A DNA stretch of 64,000 bases, taken from positions 1 to 64,000 of the forward strand of contig JBAQUT010000004.1 in the NCBI GenBank assembly GCA_049297695.1. Direction: 5' to 3'. The number at the start of each line of letters is the position of its first letter. The stretch's first letter is position 1. The stretch is from JACKLD01 sp049297695 (GTDB lineage Bacteria; Pseudomonadota; Alphaproteobacteria; UBA2136; UBA6156). This document shows positions 17,795 to 25,561 of this stretch, piece by piece. Position numbers and translations under genes: made by a program. Below the pieces are notes generated by a model. It ran no database searches and was not told the origin of the DNA. It saw only the letters and a program-made list of their open reading frames with translations.

Positions 17795-17830
17795 GTGAGG
17801 GGCTAGTCTAAGGTTGTGTCATGAGGGGGA

Positions 17831-18002
17831 GGGGGTTAAGGGGCGCAGCCCCTTACGCCGTAGGCGTCATTGCGAGCGAAGCGCGGCAATCTCCCAAGCT
17901 TTGAGTTGACAGATTGCCGCGTCGGACGCGCTCCACGCGCTCCCTCCTCGCAATGACGCTCCGCGTTATAAGGGGGTAACCCCCTTAACCCCCAACTTGT
18001 CG
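17831..18002. repeat. GC-rich palindromic repeat element, full copy
   Basis: The left arm (17831-17871, GGGGGTTAAGGGGCGCAGCC then CCTTACGCCGTAGGCGTCATT) and the right arm (17951-17993, reading AATGACGCTCCGCGTTATAA then GGGGGTAACCCCCTTAACC) are imperfect inverted repeats of about 41 bases. The middle holds further short palindromes. The right arm and the following AACTTGTCG are almost identical to 55249-55301. It fills much of the 17795-18193 gap, in which I see no gene. The remaining part (18003-18193) is AT-rich and includes a TATATACAATG stretch that could be a promoter for traE. Confidence 0.65.
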
Positions 18003-18193
18003 TGGGTTAGCTATATCTTACCTAAAGACTGTATAAAATTTCAGGAAGGTTATGCAGAAGTTTGCAAAATGCTCTATGGACTAAAAAATCGTAAACGCTA
18101 ACGACATCTGCGTCATGCATCTTGGCGCTTGATTCTTGCATGTTTAACAAGCATTCCCTCGCTATATACAATGTTCCGCGCTAGTCTGAGCTC

Positions 18194-18868
18194 ATGGATT
18201 TTGTCGCCCGCGCCGGTTCGTTTATCGATCGTGCCCACCGTATGGCAGGCGTGCTGCTGCTGATTGTCATTTTACAAAGCCTGATTATCATCAACCAATG
18301 GAACAACAACAACGACATGGCCGAGCAATTGCGCTACGTGGCCGTGCGCATGCCTGTATATGTGGTACCCGGCGCCACCCGCGGGATTTACAGCCCCACG
18401 GAAGACGATTTGCTGATTAAAGCCTTTGTGGATCAAGTCACCCAAAGCTTTAAAACTTTCACGTACGAAACATTGCCCAACCAGTACCAAGAAATGAAAC
18501 AGTTCTTCACCCCCCAAATGCTGGTGAGTGCGGAAGGGTATTTCAGCAAGGCCTTGCGGGATAGCCAAGCCGACCGCCGCAGCAGCCTGTTCATCCCCGA
18601 CCATCAAAGCATGAAGGTGGAGAAGGGGACTGAAAATGGATTGGAGGTGCGGGGCGTCACCATCCGCGGCAGCCTGCAAACCGTGATTGCCGGCAGTGTG
18701 GTAGAGAGTTTGCCCATTGAAATTGTTTTGAAAATCCAAAAATCCATGATTTCCAAAGCCAATCCGTTCGGGTTCCAGCTGGCCGAATACCGCGAACGCG
18801 CGGTTTCCCAGCAATCGGCCCAGCCGTTTATCCCCCAGCCCAGCCTTGAAGGAGGTACGCCCCAATGA
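18194..18868 (+). CDS. traE: TraE-like type IV secretion protein
   Basis: The 224-residue product has one N-terminal membrane helix (about residues 17-33, AGVLLLIVILQSLIIINQW) and a periplasmic domain. It fits TraE of F-type systems, the VirB8-like scaffold protein of the inner membrane. The family-like features are the early Asn-rich turn after the helix, the middle helix with YQEMKQFFTPQML and the late strand ESLPIEIVLKIQKS. It overlaps the next gene (ATGA), matching the classical traE-traK order. The tail is Gln/Pro-rich. Confidence 0.75.
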   Translation: MDFVARAGSFIDRAHRMAGVLLLIVILQSLIIINQWNNNNDMAEQLRYVAVRMPVYVVPGATRGIYSPTEDDLLIKAFVDQVTQSFKTFTYETLPNQYQEMKQFFTPQMLVSAEGYFSKALRDSQADRRSSLFIPDHQSMKVEKGTENGLEVRGVTIRGSLQTVIAGSVVESLPIEIVLKIQKSMISKANPFGFQLAEYRERAVSQQSAQPFIPQPSLEGGTPQ

Positions 18869-19581
18869 TGATGTTTGTACGTATGATGGTGGTGGCCTTG
18901 CTGCTGCCGTTGGCGGGGTTTGCCGATACCATGGTGTGGCGCGGCCCTACCCAAAGCCTCACCATCGGCCTCTCGCAAGATGACATTGCCCACATTGAAA
19001 TGCCCGAAGCCATCACCAATGTAACTTTGGAAAACCAAGATTACGTGGATGTGCTGGTGGTAGAAGGCTACAACAACCGTGCGTTCCGCATGCGCAGCCT
19101 GCTCCCTAAAATGGCCACACGGATGTTTTTAACCGGCGCCAGCGGCAACACGTACATTGCGGTGCTGACCACCGATGTCCCTTACCGTGCTTTCGTGCAG
19201 GTAGTGAATGGACTGGAAGTTGACAACGTGGCCCGCAAAGTGAGTAAAAAATTTGGCCCGACCGATATGGTGCGCGGCATGGCCACCAACACGGATATGC
19301 CTGGCGTGCAGCGCGAAACCTACGTCATCCCCAACTGGTTCAAAGGTGGTGGATTGACGTTTGACCTCTCGGAAGTGTGGCAATCTCCCAAGCTCACAGG
19401 TATTGTGGTGAACGTGCGGAACGATACCCCTGCCGCCAACGAGGTGAACCTTCCCGCCATCACGCTCCCCCGTACCGACGAGTGGGGAACCCTGCGCTAC
19501 GCCAGCATGGAAAACCTTCGCCTCGCCCCCAGCGGCCGCGCCAATGACCGTGGCGTGATGTTTCTTATATTCGTGCGTTAA
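18865..19581 (+). CDS. traK: TraK-like periplasmic secretin-related protein
   Basis: The 238-residue product has a signal peptide (VVALLLPLAGFA|DT) and is otherwise beta-rich and periplasmic. It includes LSQDDIAHIEMPEAITNV near the N-terminus, resembling the start of TraK/VirB9-type proteins, and PKMATRMFLTGASGNTYIAVL in the middle. It would bridge TraB in the inner membrane and the TraV lipoprotein. Three ATG codons in a row (18865-18873) make the exact start uncertain by two residues. It ends the traL-E-K run and is followed by a strong terminator. In F systems traB would come next; here traB lies 8 kb further on. Confidence 0.7.
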   Translation: MMMFVRMMVVALLLPLAGFADTMVWRGPTQSLTIGLSQDDIAHIEMPEAITNVTLENQDYVDVLVVEGYNNRAFRMRSLLPKMATRMFLTGASGNTYIAVLTTDVPYRAFVQVVNGLEVDNVARKVSKKFGPTDMVRGMATNTDMPGVQRETYVIPNWFKGGGLTFDLSEVWQSPKLTGIVVNVRNDTPAANEVNLPAITLPRTDEWGTLRYASMENLRLAPSGRANDRGVMFLIFVR

Positions 19582-19639
19582 CCCTTGACAACCGCATCCA
19601 ACCAAACTAGATTGTCTGCACGGTTAGTTGGGTAACTAA

Positions 19640-19674
19640 AAAAAGGGCGGCTGCGTTAACAGTCCGCCCTTTTT
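19640..19674. terminator. Strong bidirectional rho-independent terminator
   Basis: AAAAAGGGCGG (19640-19650) and CCGCCCTTTTT (19664-19674) form a perfect 11-base stem with a 13-base loop. A-runs on one side and T-runs on the other allow it to work in both directions. On the + strand it closes the traE-traK transcript. On the - strand it starts two bases after the stop of the small ORF at 19677-19751. Confidence 0.85.
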
Positions 19675-19676
19675 GC

Positions 19677-19751
19677 TTATCTGCGGATGATAAGGACGAT
19701 GGTGAATCGTACCTTGCTCAACCACAGAAGCAAGGCACCATAGAGGTCCAT
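19677..19751 (-). CDS. 24-residue hydrophobic basic peptide (toxin-like or leader-like small ORF)
   Basis: On the minus strand an ATG at 19751 is preceded by AAAGGAG with a seven-base spacer, the best ribosome site in this area. The frame encodes MDLYGALLLWLSKVRFTIVL followed by IIRR and stops at TAA. The peptide is a single hydrophobic helix with basic residues in the middle and at the end. The strong terminator begins two bases beyond the stop. A promoter-like pair lies upstream at 19809-19837. This is a compact, self-contained transcription unit antisense to the conjugation genes. Small hydrophobic peptides with basic tails are typical of type I toxins and of small membrane regulators, but I do not recognise the sequence. 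A longer frame over the same bases has a poorer start. Confidence 0.55.
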   Translation of the reverse strand: MDLYGALLLWLSKVRFTIVLIIRR

Positions 19752-19808
19752 GGTTATGCTCCTTTCGGTTAGGTTGGGTACGGAGCACCACGCCACTACG
19801 GCCATTAT

Positions 19809-19837
19809 TTTGTATCATAAATCAAATATCCCTGCAA
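19809..19837 (-). promoter_or_regulatory. Possible promoter of the 24-codon ORF
   Basis: On the minus strand TTGCAG (19832-19837) and TACAAA (19809-19814) are separated by 17 bases. Transcription from here would give a leader of roughly 50 bases before the ORF at 19751. The hexamers match the sigma-70 consensus only partly. Confidence 0.35.
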
Positions 19838-19920
19838 CAGCCGGATGCTTAATTTCAATGCATGTGACGGTAAGTTTATATCTCCCACTCGCCAAACCTA
19901 TCGTGGTGCCCTATAAGTAG

Positions 19921-20688
19921 ATGATGCTGCTGCGCGCCGCCCTGATGTTACTCTGCCTGCTGGCCCCTGTGGCCCATGCCGACTATGAGCGTGACCCCTA
20001 CAGCGCCACCATTGCCCGCGAAAGCTGGAACCTGATTGGCCGCACCGAACAAACCAACAATATCCCCGCAGGCTTACTGCACGCCATGAGCCTCACCGAA
20101 ACGGGCCAAGGCATGAGCGGCTGGATGATGCCCTGGCCCTACACCGTGGGCGTTAACAGCCCTGGTAAAAAAGATTACCTCAAACTCCAGCATGCCCTGA
20201 ACGACCTTGCATGGTTCCGCAAAATGGGGTTCGCCCGGTTTGATGTCAGCGCCGGTGGTAAATCCGTGAACGGCCTCAAGGTGGATGCCGCCGCCGTGCT
20301 GTTCAACCTGTACCCTACGGCCACCAGCTACACCATCAAGCCCCAGCCCTACGGCCGCCGGTTTGCCAACGCGGTGGAAGCCCGCGCCTTTGTGGATAAA
20401 ATGTTCAGTTTTGGCCATAAAAATTTGGATTTGGGCCTCATGCAAATCAATTACAAAGTGCACGGTTCCAAATTCCGCAGCGTGAACGACCTGTTCAACC
20501 CCGTGGTGAACGTGAATTACGCCGCCAGCTACCTGCTGGAACACAAACAAACCCGCGATTGGTGGGGCAGCGTGGGCCGCTACCACAGCGCCACTCCCAC
20601 CTACGCCCGCAAATACATTACCAGCGTGTACAAGTGGTACAAACGGGTTCATGACTTCAACAATGGTCGCCAGATTGCGGCGCGGTAG
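19921..20688 (+). CDS. Lytic transglycosylase of the VirB1/PilT/TrbN type
   Basis: The 255-residue product has a signal peptide (LLCLLAPVAHA|DY) and a goose-lysozyme-like SLT fold. GLLHAMSLTETG carries the probable catalytic Glu60, NLDLGLMQINYKVH is the conserved Met-Gln-Ile-Asn block, and NVNYAASYLL and YHSATPTYARKY complete the domain. An insertion of about 90 residues lies between the first two blocks. It cuts peptidoglycan locally so that a pilus or secretion channel can cross the wall, and could serve either machine here. A -10-like TATAAG (19912-19917) ends only four bases before the ATG, so the mRNA may be nearly leaderless. Confidence 0.75.
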   Translation: MMLLRAALMLLCLLAPVAHADYERDPYSATIARESWNLIGRTEQTNNIPAGLLHAMSLTETGQGMSGWMMPWPYTVGVNSPGKKDYLKLQHALNDLAWFRKMGFARFDVSAGGKSVNGLKVDAAAVLFNLYPTATSYTIKPQPYGRRFANAVEARAFVDKMFSFGHKNLDLGLMQINYKVHGSKFRSVNDLFNPVVNVNYAASYLLEHKQTRDWWGSVGRYHSATPTYARKYITSVYKWYKRVHDFNNGRQIAAR

Positions 20689-20752
20689 GGCTTGAAAGTG
20701 TCAGATCAGTTCCCCATATACCCTATAAAGGTAATGTAAAAGGAGCAAAATC

Positions 20753-21112
20753 ATGATTAAGCTTGGAAATGTGACTATGGATGCCGAACGTTTAAAGTCG
20801 GTTATTCAAACCTTTCATGATGATCAAATTGAAGAAATGGCCTATTGGTTTTCATCGACCCTTGGATTTGGGTTACCCGAAGGTCATTCAAATGTAAAAG
20901 AAGCTCTTCTTTCTATTATTGATGAGAAAAGGATTCATCCAGAACTTGCAACAGCTCTTTACGCTGCGTTTATTGGTATGCGCATAGAAGAACAACGTGA
21001 AAAAGCACCAGAGAAGAAGCATTTTCGGATAACACGATTTGGTATTGTTGAAAAAGAAACGTCAAAAACTTTCCGTATTGTTGATGATGGCCGAGATAAT
21101 GAGCGCAGTTAA
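20753..21112 (+). CDS. Small AT-rich protein of unknown function
   Basis: The 119-residue cytoplasmic protein starts at ATG 20753 with AAAAGGAG eight bases before. It is rich in charged residues with a largely helical N-terminal part (residues 10-85) and a basic C-terminal part (KKHFRITRFGIVEKE). No signal peptide, membrane helix or known motif is seen. The gene is richer in A and T than both neighbours, like the tandem pilins and parts of the TraH-like gene. A TATAAA about 24 bases before the start could be its -10 element. I cannot assign a function. Confidence 0.6.
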   Translation: MIKLGNVTMDAERLKSVIQTFHDDQIEEMAYWFSSTLGFGLPEGHSNVKEALLSIIDEKRIHPELATALYAAFIGMRIEEQREKAPEKKHFRITRFGIVEKETSKTFRIVDDGRDNERS

Positions 21113-21246
21113 TATCTTGTCTATGATCTTTGATCTCATACCTCTGACCATCTTCCCACACCCCCGTCAGTTTTCGAACCCTCAATCCTGACATCCCTCC
21201 CACACCTCTGCTAAGGTGCCCATAACAACAAAAAGGGTACTTTCGT

Positions 21247-23415
21247 ATGGCCAAAGCCAAACCTACCAAGGCCGCCAAGCATGTTGCCAAGGCTGCGCCT
21301 AGTGAGGTGGTTAAGGCGAAGGCCAAACCTGTCGCCATGCCTGCCGAGGACGACCTGAAAGCCGCCGACGAAGGCTACCAACTGGCCCGCAAAGATGCCG
21401 CCAAATACCTTCACAGCCGCCGCCAAGCCATGTTTGCCCTCTCCCGCCGTTACCATTTGGAACCCGAGGATGTGGAGCAAGAAGGTTTTGAAGTGCTGCT
21501 CACCTGTTTGCGGGATTTCAAACCCCAGTACACCAAAGCCAACGGCGAAACCATTCACGTACTGTTCAACACGTTTTTTGGCAGCCGGTTGGATGGCAAG
21601 GCGCTGGAACTCCGTAACCGCGACCCCGAATACCAAGCCCGCCAAGCGCATTTGGAAGATATGTCGGAGGCCGATAAAACAGCTTTCCGCCAAGCCCCGC
21701 CGTTGTTAGTGCAACATCTCGACCAACAAACCTCCATGCAAGAACACCTTACCAGCGAGGCCTCCAACGCCCGCCGCAGCAATCAGGTGAGCACGGCCAT
21801 GAAGATTGCCCACGACAGCTTCATTGATAAAAAACTCAACCAGCTGATAGCCCAAGAGCGCGATGACAAACGCCGCGCTGCCCTGATGCATGTGAAGGTG
21901 GGCGGGGTGAGCAGCTTTGACGACATCGCCTACCACTTTGGGGTGACGGACAGCCGCGCCAGCCAGATTTTGAACGACCTGATGGACGCCTTTTACGTGC
22001 AACGCCTGCTGGATGGCGACCTGAAAAGCGTGGCGTACGATTGGAAAAAACTGAAAATGCAGCCCAAACGCGCCGCCCGCCTTCTGGAAGACGCCGTGGC
22101 CAACAGCACGCGGGAACGCGCCAGCGAAATTGTGGCCGCCTTTGTGGCCGATTACCCCGAGGCGAAAAGCCTGCCGTTACCGGAACTCACGTCGGAGGCA
22201 TCTGCCTCCGCCCCCGCCAAACTCACCACCGCAGGCACGGGCCGCACCTTTGCCGACCCCTTCACGGTGGACGACGATGCCCGCTACCCTTTGCTGGGTC
22301 TGGAATGGCGCAGCGTAGCCAGCCTGAACCCCCTGCACGTGCCCTTCCGCAACGGAGCAGATGACGCCCACGAGCAACCCCACATCACCACCATCATGGC
22401 CACCGAGGCCGACCAATGGCCGCTCATCATCACCCACGAAGGCGGCGTGGTGGATGGCCAGCGCCGCTGGCATGCTGCCCAGCAGCGCGGCAAAGATAAA
22501 GTGCTATGCTTGGTGCGCCAAGTGCCCGAGCACGATGCTAAAATCATGCGTGTAGTAGCCAACTTGCGGCAAATCAAAGCCGACAAAATGGACGTGTACT
22601 TTGCCATCAGCGCCCTCAGCGATTTAGGGCTCTCCCAACAACGCATCGCTGCCGCCCTTGGTATTTCGCGCCCCAACGTGATTGTTTACGCCAAGGTGAA
22701 AGACAAAGCCACGCCCAAACTCCGTGCGTTGTTTGAGGATGGCTTCATCCAAATTACCAACGCCAGCGCCAGTGTGGATTTACCCGCCACCGCCCAAGAC
22801 GGCATGGCGGAGTTCATCCGCAAACACGGTGCCACATGGGGCAAAGGCCCCCAGTTTAACGAGGTTTACGAGGCCGCCGCCTCGGGCAAACTCTCCAAAC
22901 TGGCCGCCATGCAACCGGAGCCTCAAGCCCCCAACACGACCGCAGCACCAACTCCCGCATGGGCGCCCGTTCCAGTATCCACCGCCATGGCCGTGGCCCC
23001 GGCCGACCAAAACGTGGTGCAAGCCCTGCGCAACCGTCAAACCGCCATGGAAACTGCCCTGCGCGACGCCGAAACCTGGGGCCAACAGCGGGAAGGGGTA
23101 GTAGCCCGCCAAACGTCAGAAATCACGGATTTAAAACAACAACTCGATGCCCTCAAGCGCGAACTTCAAGCCCACGACTTGCTGAAATACGGCGACGAAG
23201 CCACGGTGGCGGGTTTGATGAAAGAAATCAAAGGTTTTTACGCGGTGGTGGAACGCTTGGCTGGCGCCAGCTACCAACTGGATAAAGCCCATAAATCCCT
23301 GCGCGGCCAACCGTTAAGCTACAAACAAATCCAAGAGGTTCAAACGCTGACCGACACCATGGAAGCCAGCCTGTCCGCCCTGCGGGTGGAGCTTTCCAGC
23401 AAAAACCGTCGTTAA
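21247..23415 (+). CDS. Fusion of sigma-factor-like and ParB-like domains with coiled-coil tail
   Basis: The 722-residue cytoplasmic protein appears to join three modules. After a Lys/Ala-rich start, residues about 45-110 resemble sigma-70 region 2 (LEPEDVEQEGFEVLL, then LRDFKP). Residues about 195-255 resemble a region 4-type helix-turn-helix (SSFDDIAYHFGVTDSRASQIL). Residues about 375-480 match a ParB N-terminal domain and its helix-turn-helix: GGVVDGQRRWHAA is the ParB box-like segment (around 399), and LGLSQQRIAAALGISRPNV (460-478) is the DNA-reading helix pair. The last 130 residues are a coiled coil. It could be a locus-specific transcription factor or a DNA-partition/positioning protein. 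It lies alone between two C-rich gaps. The sigma part lacks a clear region 3 and is divergent, so promoter recognition is not certain. Confidence 0.6.
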   Translation: MAKAKPTKAAKHVAKAAPSEVVKAKAKPVAMPAEDDLKAADEGYQLARKDAAKYLHSRRQAMFALSRRYHLEPEDVEQEGFEVLLTCLRDFKPQYTKANGETIHVLFNTFFGSRLDGKALELRNRDPEYQARQAHLEDMSEADKTAFRQAPPLLVQHLDQQTSMQEHLTSEASNARRSNQVSTAMKIAHDSFIDKKLNQLIAQERDDKRRAALMHVKVGGVSSFDDIAYHFGVTDSRASQILNDLMDAFYVQRLLDGDLKSVAYDWKKLKMQPKRAARLLEDAVANSTRERASEIVAAFVADYPEAKSLPLPELTSEASASAPAKLTTAGTGRTFADPFTVDDDARYPLLGLEWRSVASLNPLHVPFRNGADDAHEQPHITTIMATEADQWPLIITHEGGVVDGQRRWHAAQQRGKDKVLCLVRQVPEHDAKIMRVVANLRQIKADKMDVYFAISALSDLGLSQQRIAAALGISRPNVIVYAKVKDKATPKLRALFEDGFIQITNASASVDLPATAQDGMAEFIRKHGATWGKGPQFNEVYEAAASGKLSKLAAMQPEPQAPNTTAAPTPAWAPVPVSTAMAVAPADQNVVQALRNRQTAMETALRDAETWGQQREGVVARQTSEITDLKQQLDALKRELQAHDLLKYGDEATVAGLMKEIKGFYAVVERLAGASYQLDKAHKSLRGQPLSYKQIQEVQTLTDTMEASLSALRVELSSKNRR

Positions 23416-23423
23416 AACGTGTC

Positions 23424-23482
23424 GTCATGGCGCTTGTCCTCCGTAGCCTTGGCGAAGGAGGAAGCATAGTCATCTCATGCCA
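23424..23482. repeat. Short intergenic repeat, copy 2 (CGTCATGGCG...GTCATCTCA type)
   Basis: CGTCATGGCGCTTGTCCTCC opens the stretch and TAGTCATCTCATGCCAA closes it, matching the ends of the stretch at 16568-16611. The middle is an imperfect hairpin (CTCCGTAGCC...GGCGAAGGAG). It lies directly after the stop of the sigma/ParB fusion gene. Confidence 0.4.
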
Positions 23483-23492
23483 AAGGCAAATC

Positions 23493-23520
23493 CTGTAACT
23501 AGTAACCTGTCCCGCCACAC
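23493..23520. repeat. GTAACCT-type heptamer array, upstream of the TraH-like gene
   Basis: The segment reads CTGTAACTAGTAACCTGT and then CCCGCCACAC. A segment at 25471-25498, at the other end of the TraH-like gene, is the same over most of its 28 bases (CAGGTAACCTGTAACCTGCC, then CACCACAC). The two direct copies thus bracket the gene. Confidence 0.45.
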
Positions 23521-23580
23521 CCCCACCCTCAAAACCCGCCCTACCCCTTGAACCCGCCCCCAAACCATCCCATCCTGTAC
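23521..23580 (+). promoter_or_regulatory. C-rich, G-poor leader, possible Rho-loading region
   Basis: This 60-base stretch contains 34 C and only 4 G on the + strand. Such unstructured C-over-G regions are typical of Rho utilisation sites. It lies after the sigma/ParB gene and before the TraH-like gene, where a Rho-dependent stop or attenuation would make sense. Milder C-rich stretches precede 21247 and 25562. The composition is observed; the role is inferred. Confidence 0.3.
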
Positions 23581-23582
23581 CT

Positions 23583-25484
23583 ATGGCCCCAAAAAACCTA
23601 GGCTCGTGCGCGCATCTCATCACCGTTGTGGTGGTGGTGCTGTCTCTCACACTCTCTACACTGGTGCCGCAGGCGGCAGTGGCGGGCGGGTATTCCGGCA
23701 GCTACGAAAGCGGCAACCCCTCCCGTGGTAACTTGGGTGGATTTATCCCCAATTATGGCGGCGAGAGCGAACTTTTCAGCGTTAAATCGAGTAGTGGCGT
23801 CGGCGCAAACCTGGGCTGCGGAATGATGAACTACATGGATTTCGTCAAAGCCACGTTCAATGTGTCGGATATGGCTGATCAGTTTAAGGGTATGATGCAA
23901 ACATTTATGGCTAAGATTTTGTTAACATATTTAATGTCATTTCCTCCCATTGCAGCCGCATACGATGCCATTAACTGGTTGGCCGATGCTAAGGCTAAGG
24001 TGTTTAACCAAAGTTGCGATATTGCCGAAGCCCGTAAAGACGGCGCCAAGTTGTACAAAGGGATTTGTAACGATGCGTACAGCGCAGCAAAAACAGGTGA
24101 TTGCACGAATATAAATTCTGTTGATCCTATGAGAGCCATCATGTTTTGCGAACAAGCGTTGAAAGATGGGCCTGATGTCTTCATTACCCGCTGCATGGCA
24201 AACTCGGAGCCTTTAAAACCTTTGATTGCTGCGGCTGATAAGGCTCTCCAACAGGTTAAAGAGGAGTTTTTTGGTGATCCTGTAGGTTGTCATAGAGGAG
24301 ATATCTGCGACAGTGCAGAGGCTCCAGGTGCAGGAAGCAAGGTTGTAGCAGGTTGCTTGGCCATGAGTTACATGCCTCGGATTTGTTTTGAAGCAAATGG
24401 AAGTCTTGGAAACAAGGGTATGGGTGGTAGTAAATGTGTTGGAGGTAAACGGCGTAAGCCACCTATCTCTATGGATGGAGTAACTCAAGCCTTTATCCAA
24501 TATAGCATGTACACGATGGATGCCTGTGGGCGTGTGTGGGATGATATCCGCAAGGCCGACCCCAATATGGAAGCTTCTACCATTGAGAAAATTGGTACTG
24601 AGGCCATTGCTTTAGCTAATACTGACCAACTCACAATGTCCTCCAACCAAGTGGCACCATTAGCCCAAGGACCTCTGAAATTAGCCTTTACCGATATGTC
24701 TCTTGTTCTGAAAGCGTTTGGGGCGACGGCAACGAACGAATCCCGCAACAAAATGCTCCAAGATTATGTGGATAACGAGCTGCCGGGGATTGATTTGAAC
24801 GGCCCCAGCAAAGAGTTGTTGAACCCCTTGCGGATGTGCAAATTTGTGGCGGAAGCTGCCCGTGCTGAAATGGCGTTGCAGGGTAAAAACGCTCAGATAT
24901 CTGATCCAGAAATGGGCGGTAAAGTGGATGCTGCCCAGTTCTTCAACCTTCCCAGCACAGGAGAAACTTCTGACAAGTTGGCGGCCGATGGGTTGGATGC
25001 CCAAACAGCTGCCCTGATGTTGGAATATACCTTTGGTTACATTGTGAATGTTCAAGGTGGAATTAACATGACCAACCCTGTTGCTATGTCTAAGTTAGCG
25101 TTAAGTTCGGGCAGAGTGTGGGGTGATTGGGCGAGTGATAGAGGTATGGATGTTTCATGCATGGGTATGGATAAAATCTTGGACTATTTAAATGGTGTAA
25201 TTATAAAAGCTCAAACCACAGCTGGGTCTCAAAATGTAACTAGTGGAAGTACCACAACCAAAGAAGGTGCAGATACAAGTACAAAAGCATGTAATGCACC
25301 TATTGAGGCTGTTAAAAAACAATCGGAAAAAACATTTGATTATTTAGAAAAGTATTTTAAAAGCTTAAAAGATAAAAATACGTTGTGGTGTTCTAACCGC
25401 CCTAAACTCCAAGAGCGCAACAGGCAGTTCTTTACCCCCGAGAACACCTTTGCCCCCACTCGCTCGGATGCAGGTAACCTGTAA
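23583..25484 (+). CDS. Secreted cysteine-rich TraH-like type IV secretion protein
   Basis: The 633-residue product has a signal peptide (VPQAAVA|GG) and an early Gly/Ser-rich segment. It then has GVGANLGCGMMNYMDF followed by a hydrophobic stretch (FMAKILLTYLMSFPPIAAAYDAI is the core) and a series of about 14 cysteines (for example NQSCDI, KGICND, GDICDS, VSCMGM, TLWCSN). A GCG motif followed by a hydrophobic segment near the N-terminus, with later helical repeats, resembles TraH of F-type systems, a periplasmic protein needed for pilus assembly. The length exceeds that of F TraH (about 450). Codon use is mosaic: the 23880-24500 and 25100-25400 parts are AT-rich. It could alternatively be a TraU/TraN-like protein; the call is tentative. 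Confidence 0.45.
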   Translation: MAPKNLGSCAHLITVVVVVLSLTLSTLVPQAAVAGGYSGSYESGNPSRGNLGGFIPNYGGESELFSVKSSSGVGANLGCGMMNYMDFVKATFNVSDMADQFKGMMQTFMAKILLTYLMSFPPIAAAYDAINWLADAKAKVFNQSCDIAEARKDGAKLYKGICNDAYSAAKTGDCTNINSVDPMRAIMFCEQALKDGPDVFITRCMANSEPLKPLIAAADKALQQVKEEFFGDPVGCHRGDICDSAEAPGAGSKVVAGCLAMSYMPRICFEANGSLGNKGMGGSKCVGGKRRKPPISMDGVTQAFIQYSMYTMDACGRVWDDIRKADPNMEASTIEKIGTEAIALANTDQLTMSSNQVAPLAQGPLKLAFTDMSLVLKAFGATATNESRNKMLQDYVDNELPGIDLNGPSKELLNPLRMCKFVAEAARAEMALQGKNAQISDPEMGGKVDAAQFFNLPSTGETSDKLAADGLDAQTAALMLEYTFGYIVNVQGGINMTNPVAMSKLALSSGRVWGDWASDRGMDVSCMGMDKILDYLNGVIIKAQTTAGSQNVTSGSTTTKEGADTSTKACNAPIEAVKKQSEKTFDYLEKYFKSLKDKNTLWCSNRPKLQERNRQFFTPENTFAPTRSDAGNL

Positions 25485-25498
25485 CCTGCCCACCACAC
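25471..25498. repeat. GTAACCT-type heptamer array overlapping the TraH-like stop codon
   Basis: CAGGTAACCTGTAACCTGCC followed by CACCACAC spans the last codons and stop of the TraH-like gene. It matches 23493-23520 at most positions in the same orientation. Direct copies at both ends of one mosaic gene suggest repeat-mediated exchange or a repeated regulatory site. Confidence 0.45.
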
Positions 25499-25561
25499 AT
25501 GCAAACAACCTGACAGCTTAAGGTTTCCCCTCTATACTTTCTCAAAACAAGGGGAGGGGGC

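Noticed and set aside
19636..19818. 60-codon minus-strand frame overlapping the small peptide ORF
   Set aside because: It runs through the terminator stem and lacks a ribosome site. The 24-codon frame has both a strong site and a stop just before the terminator.
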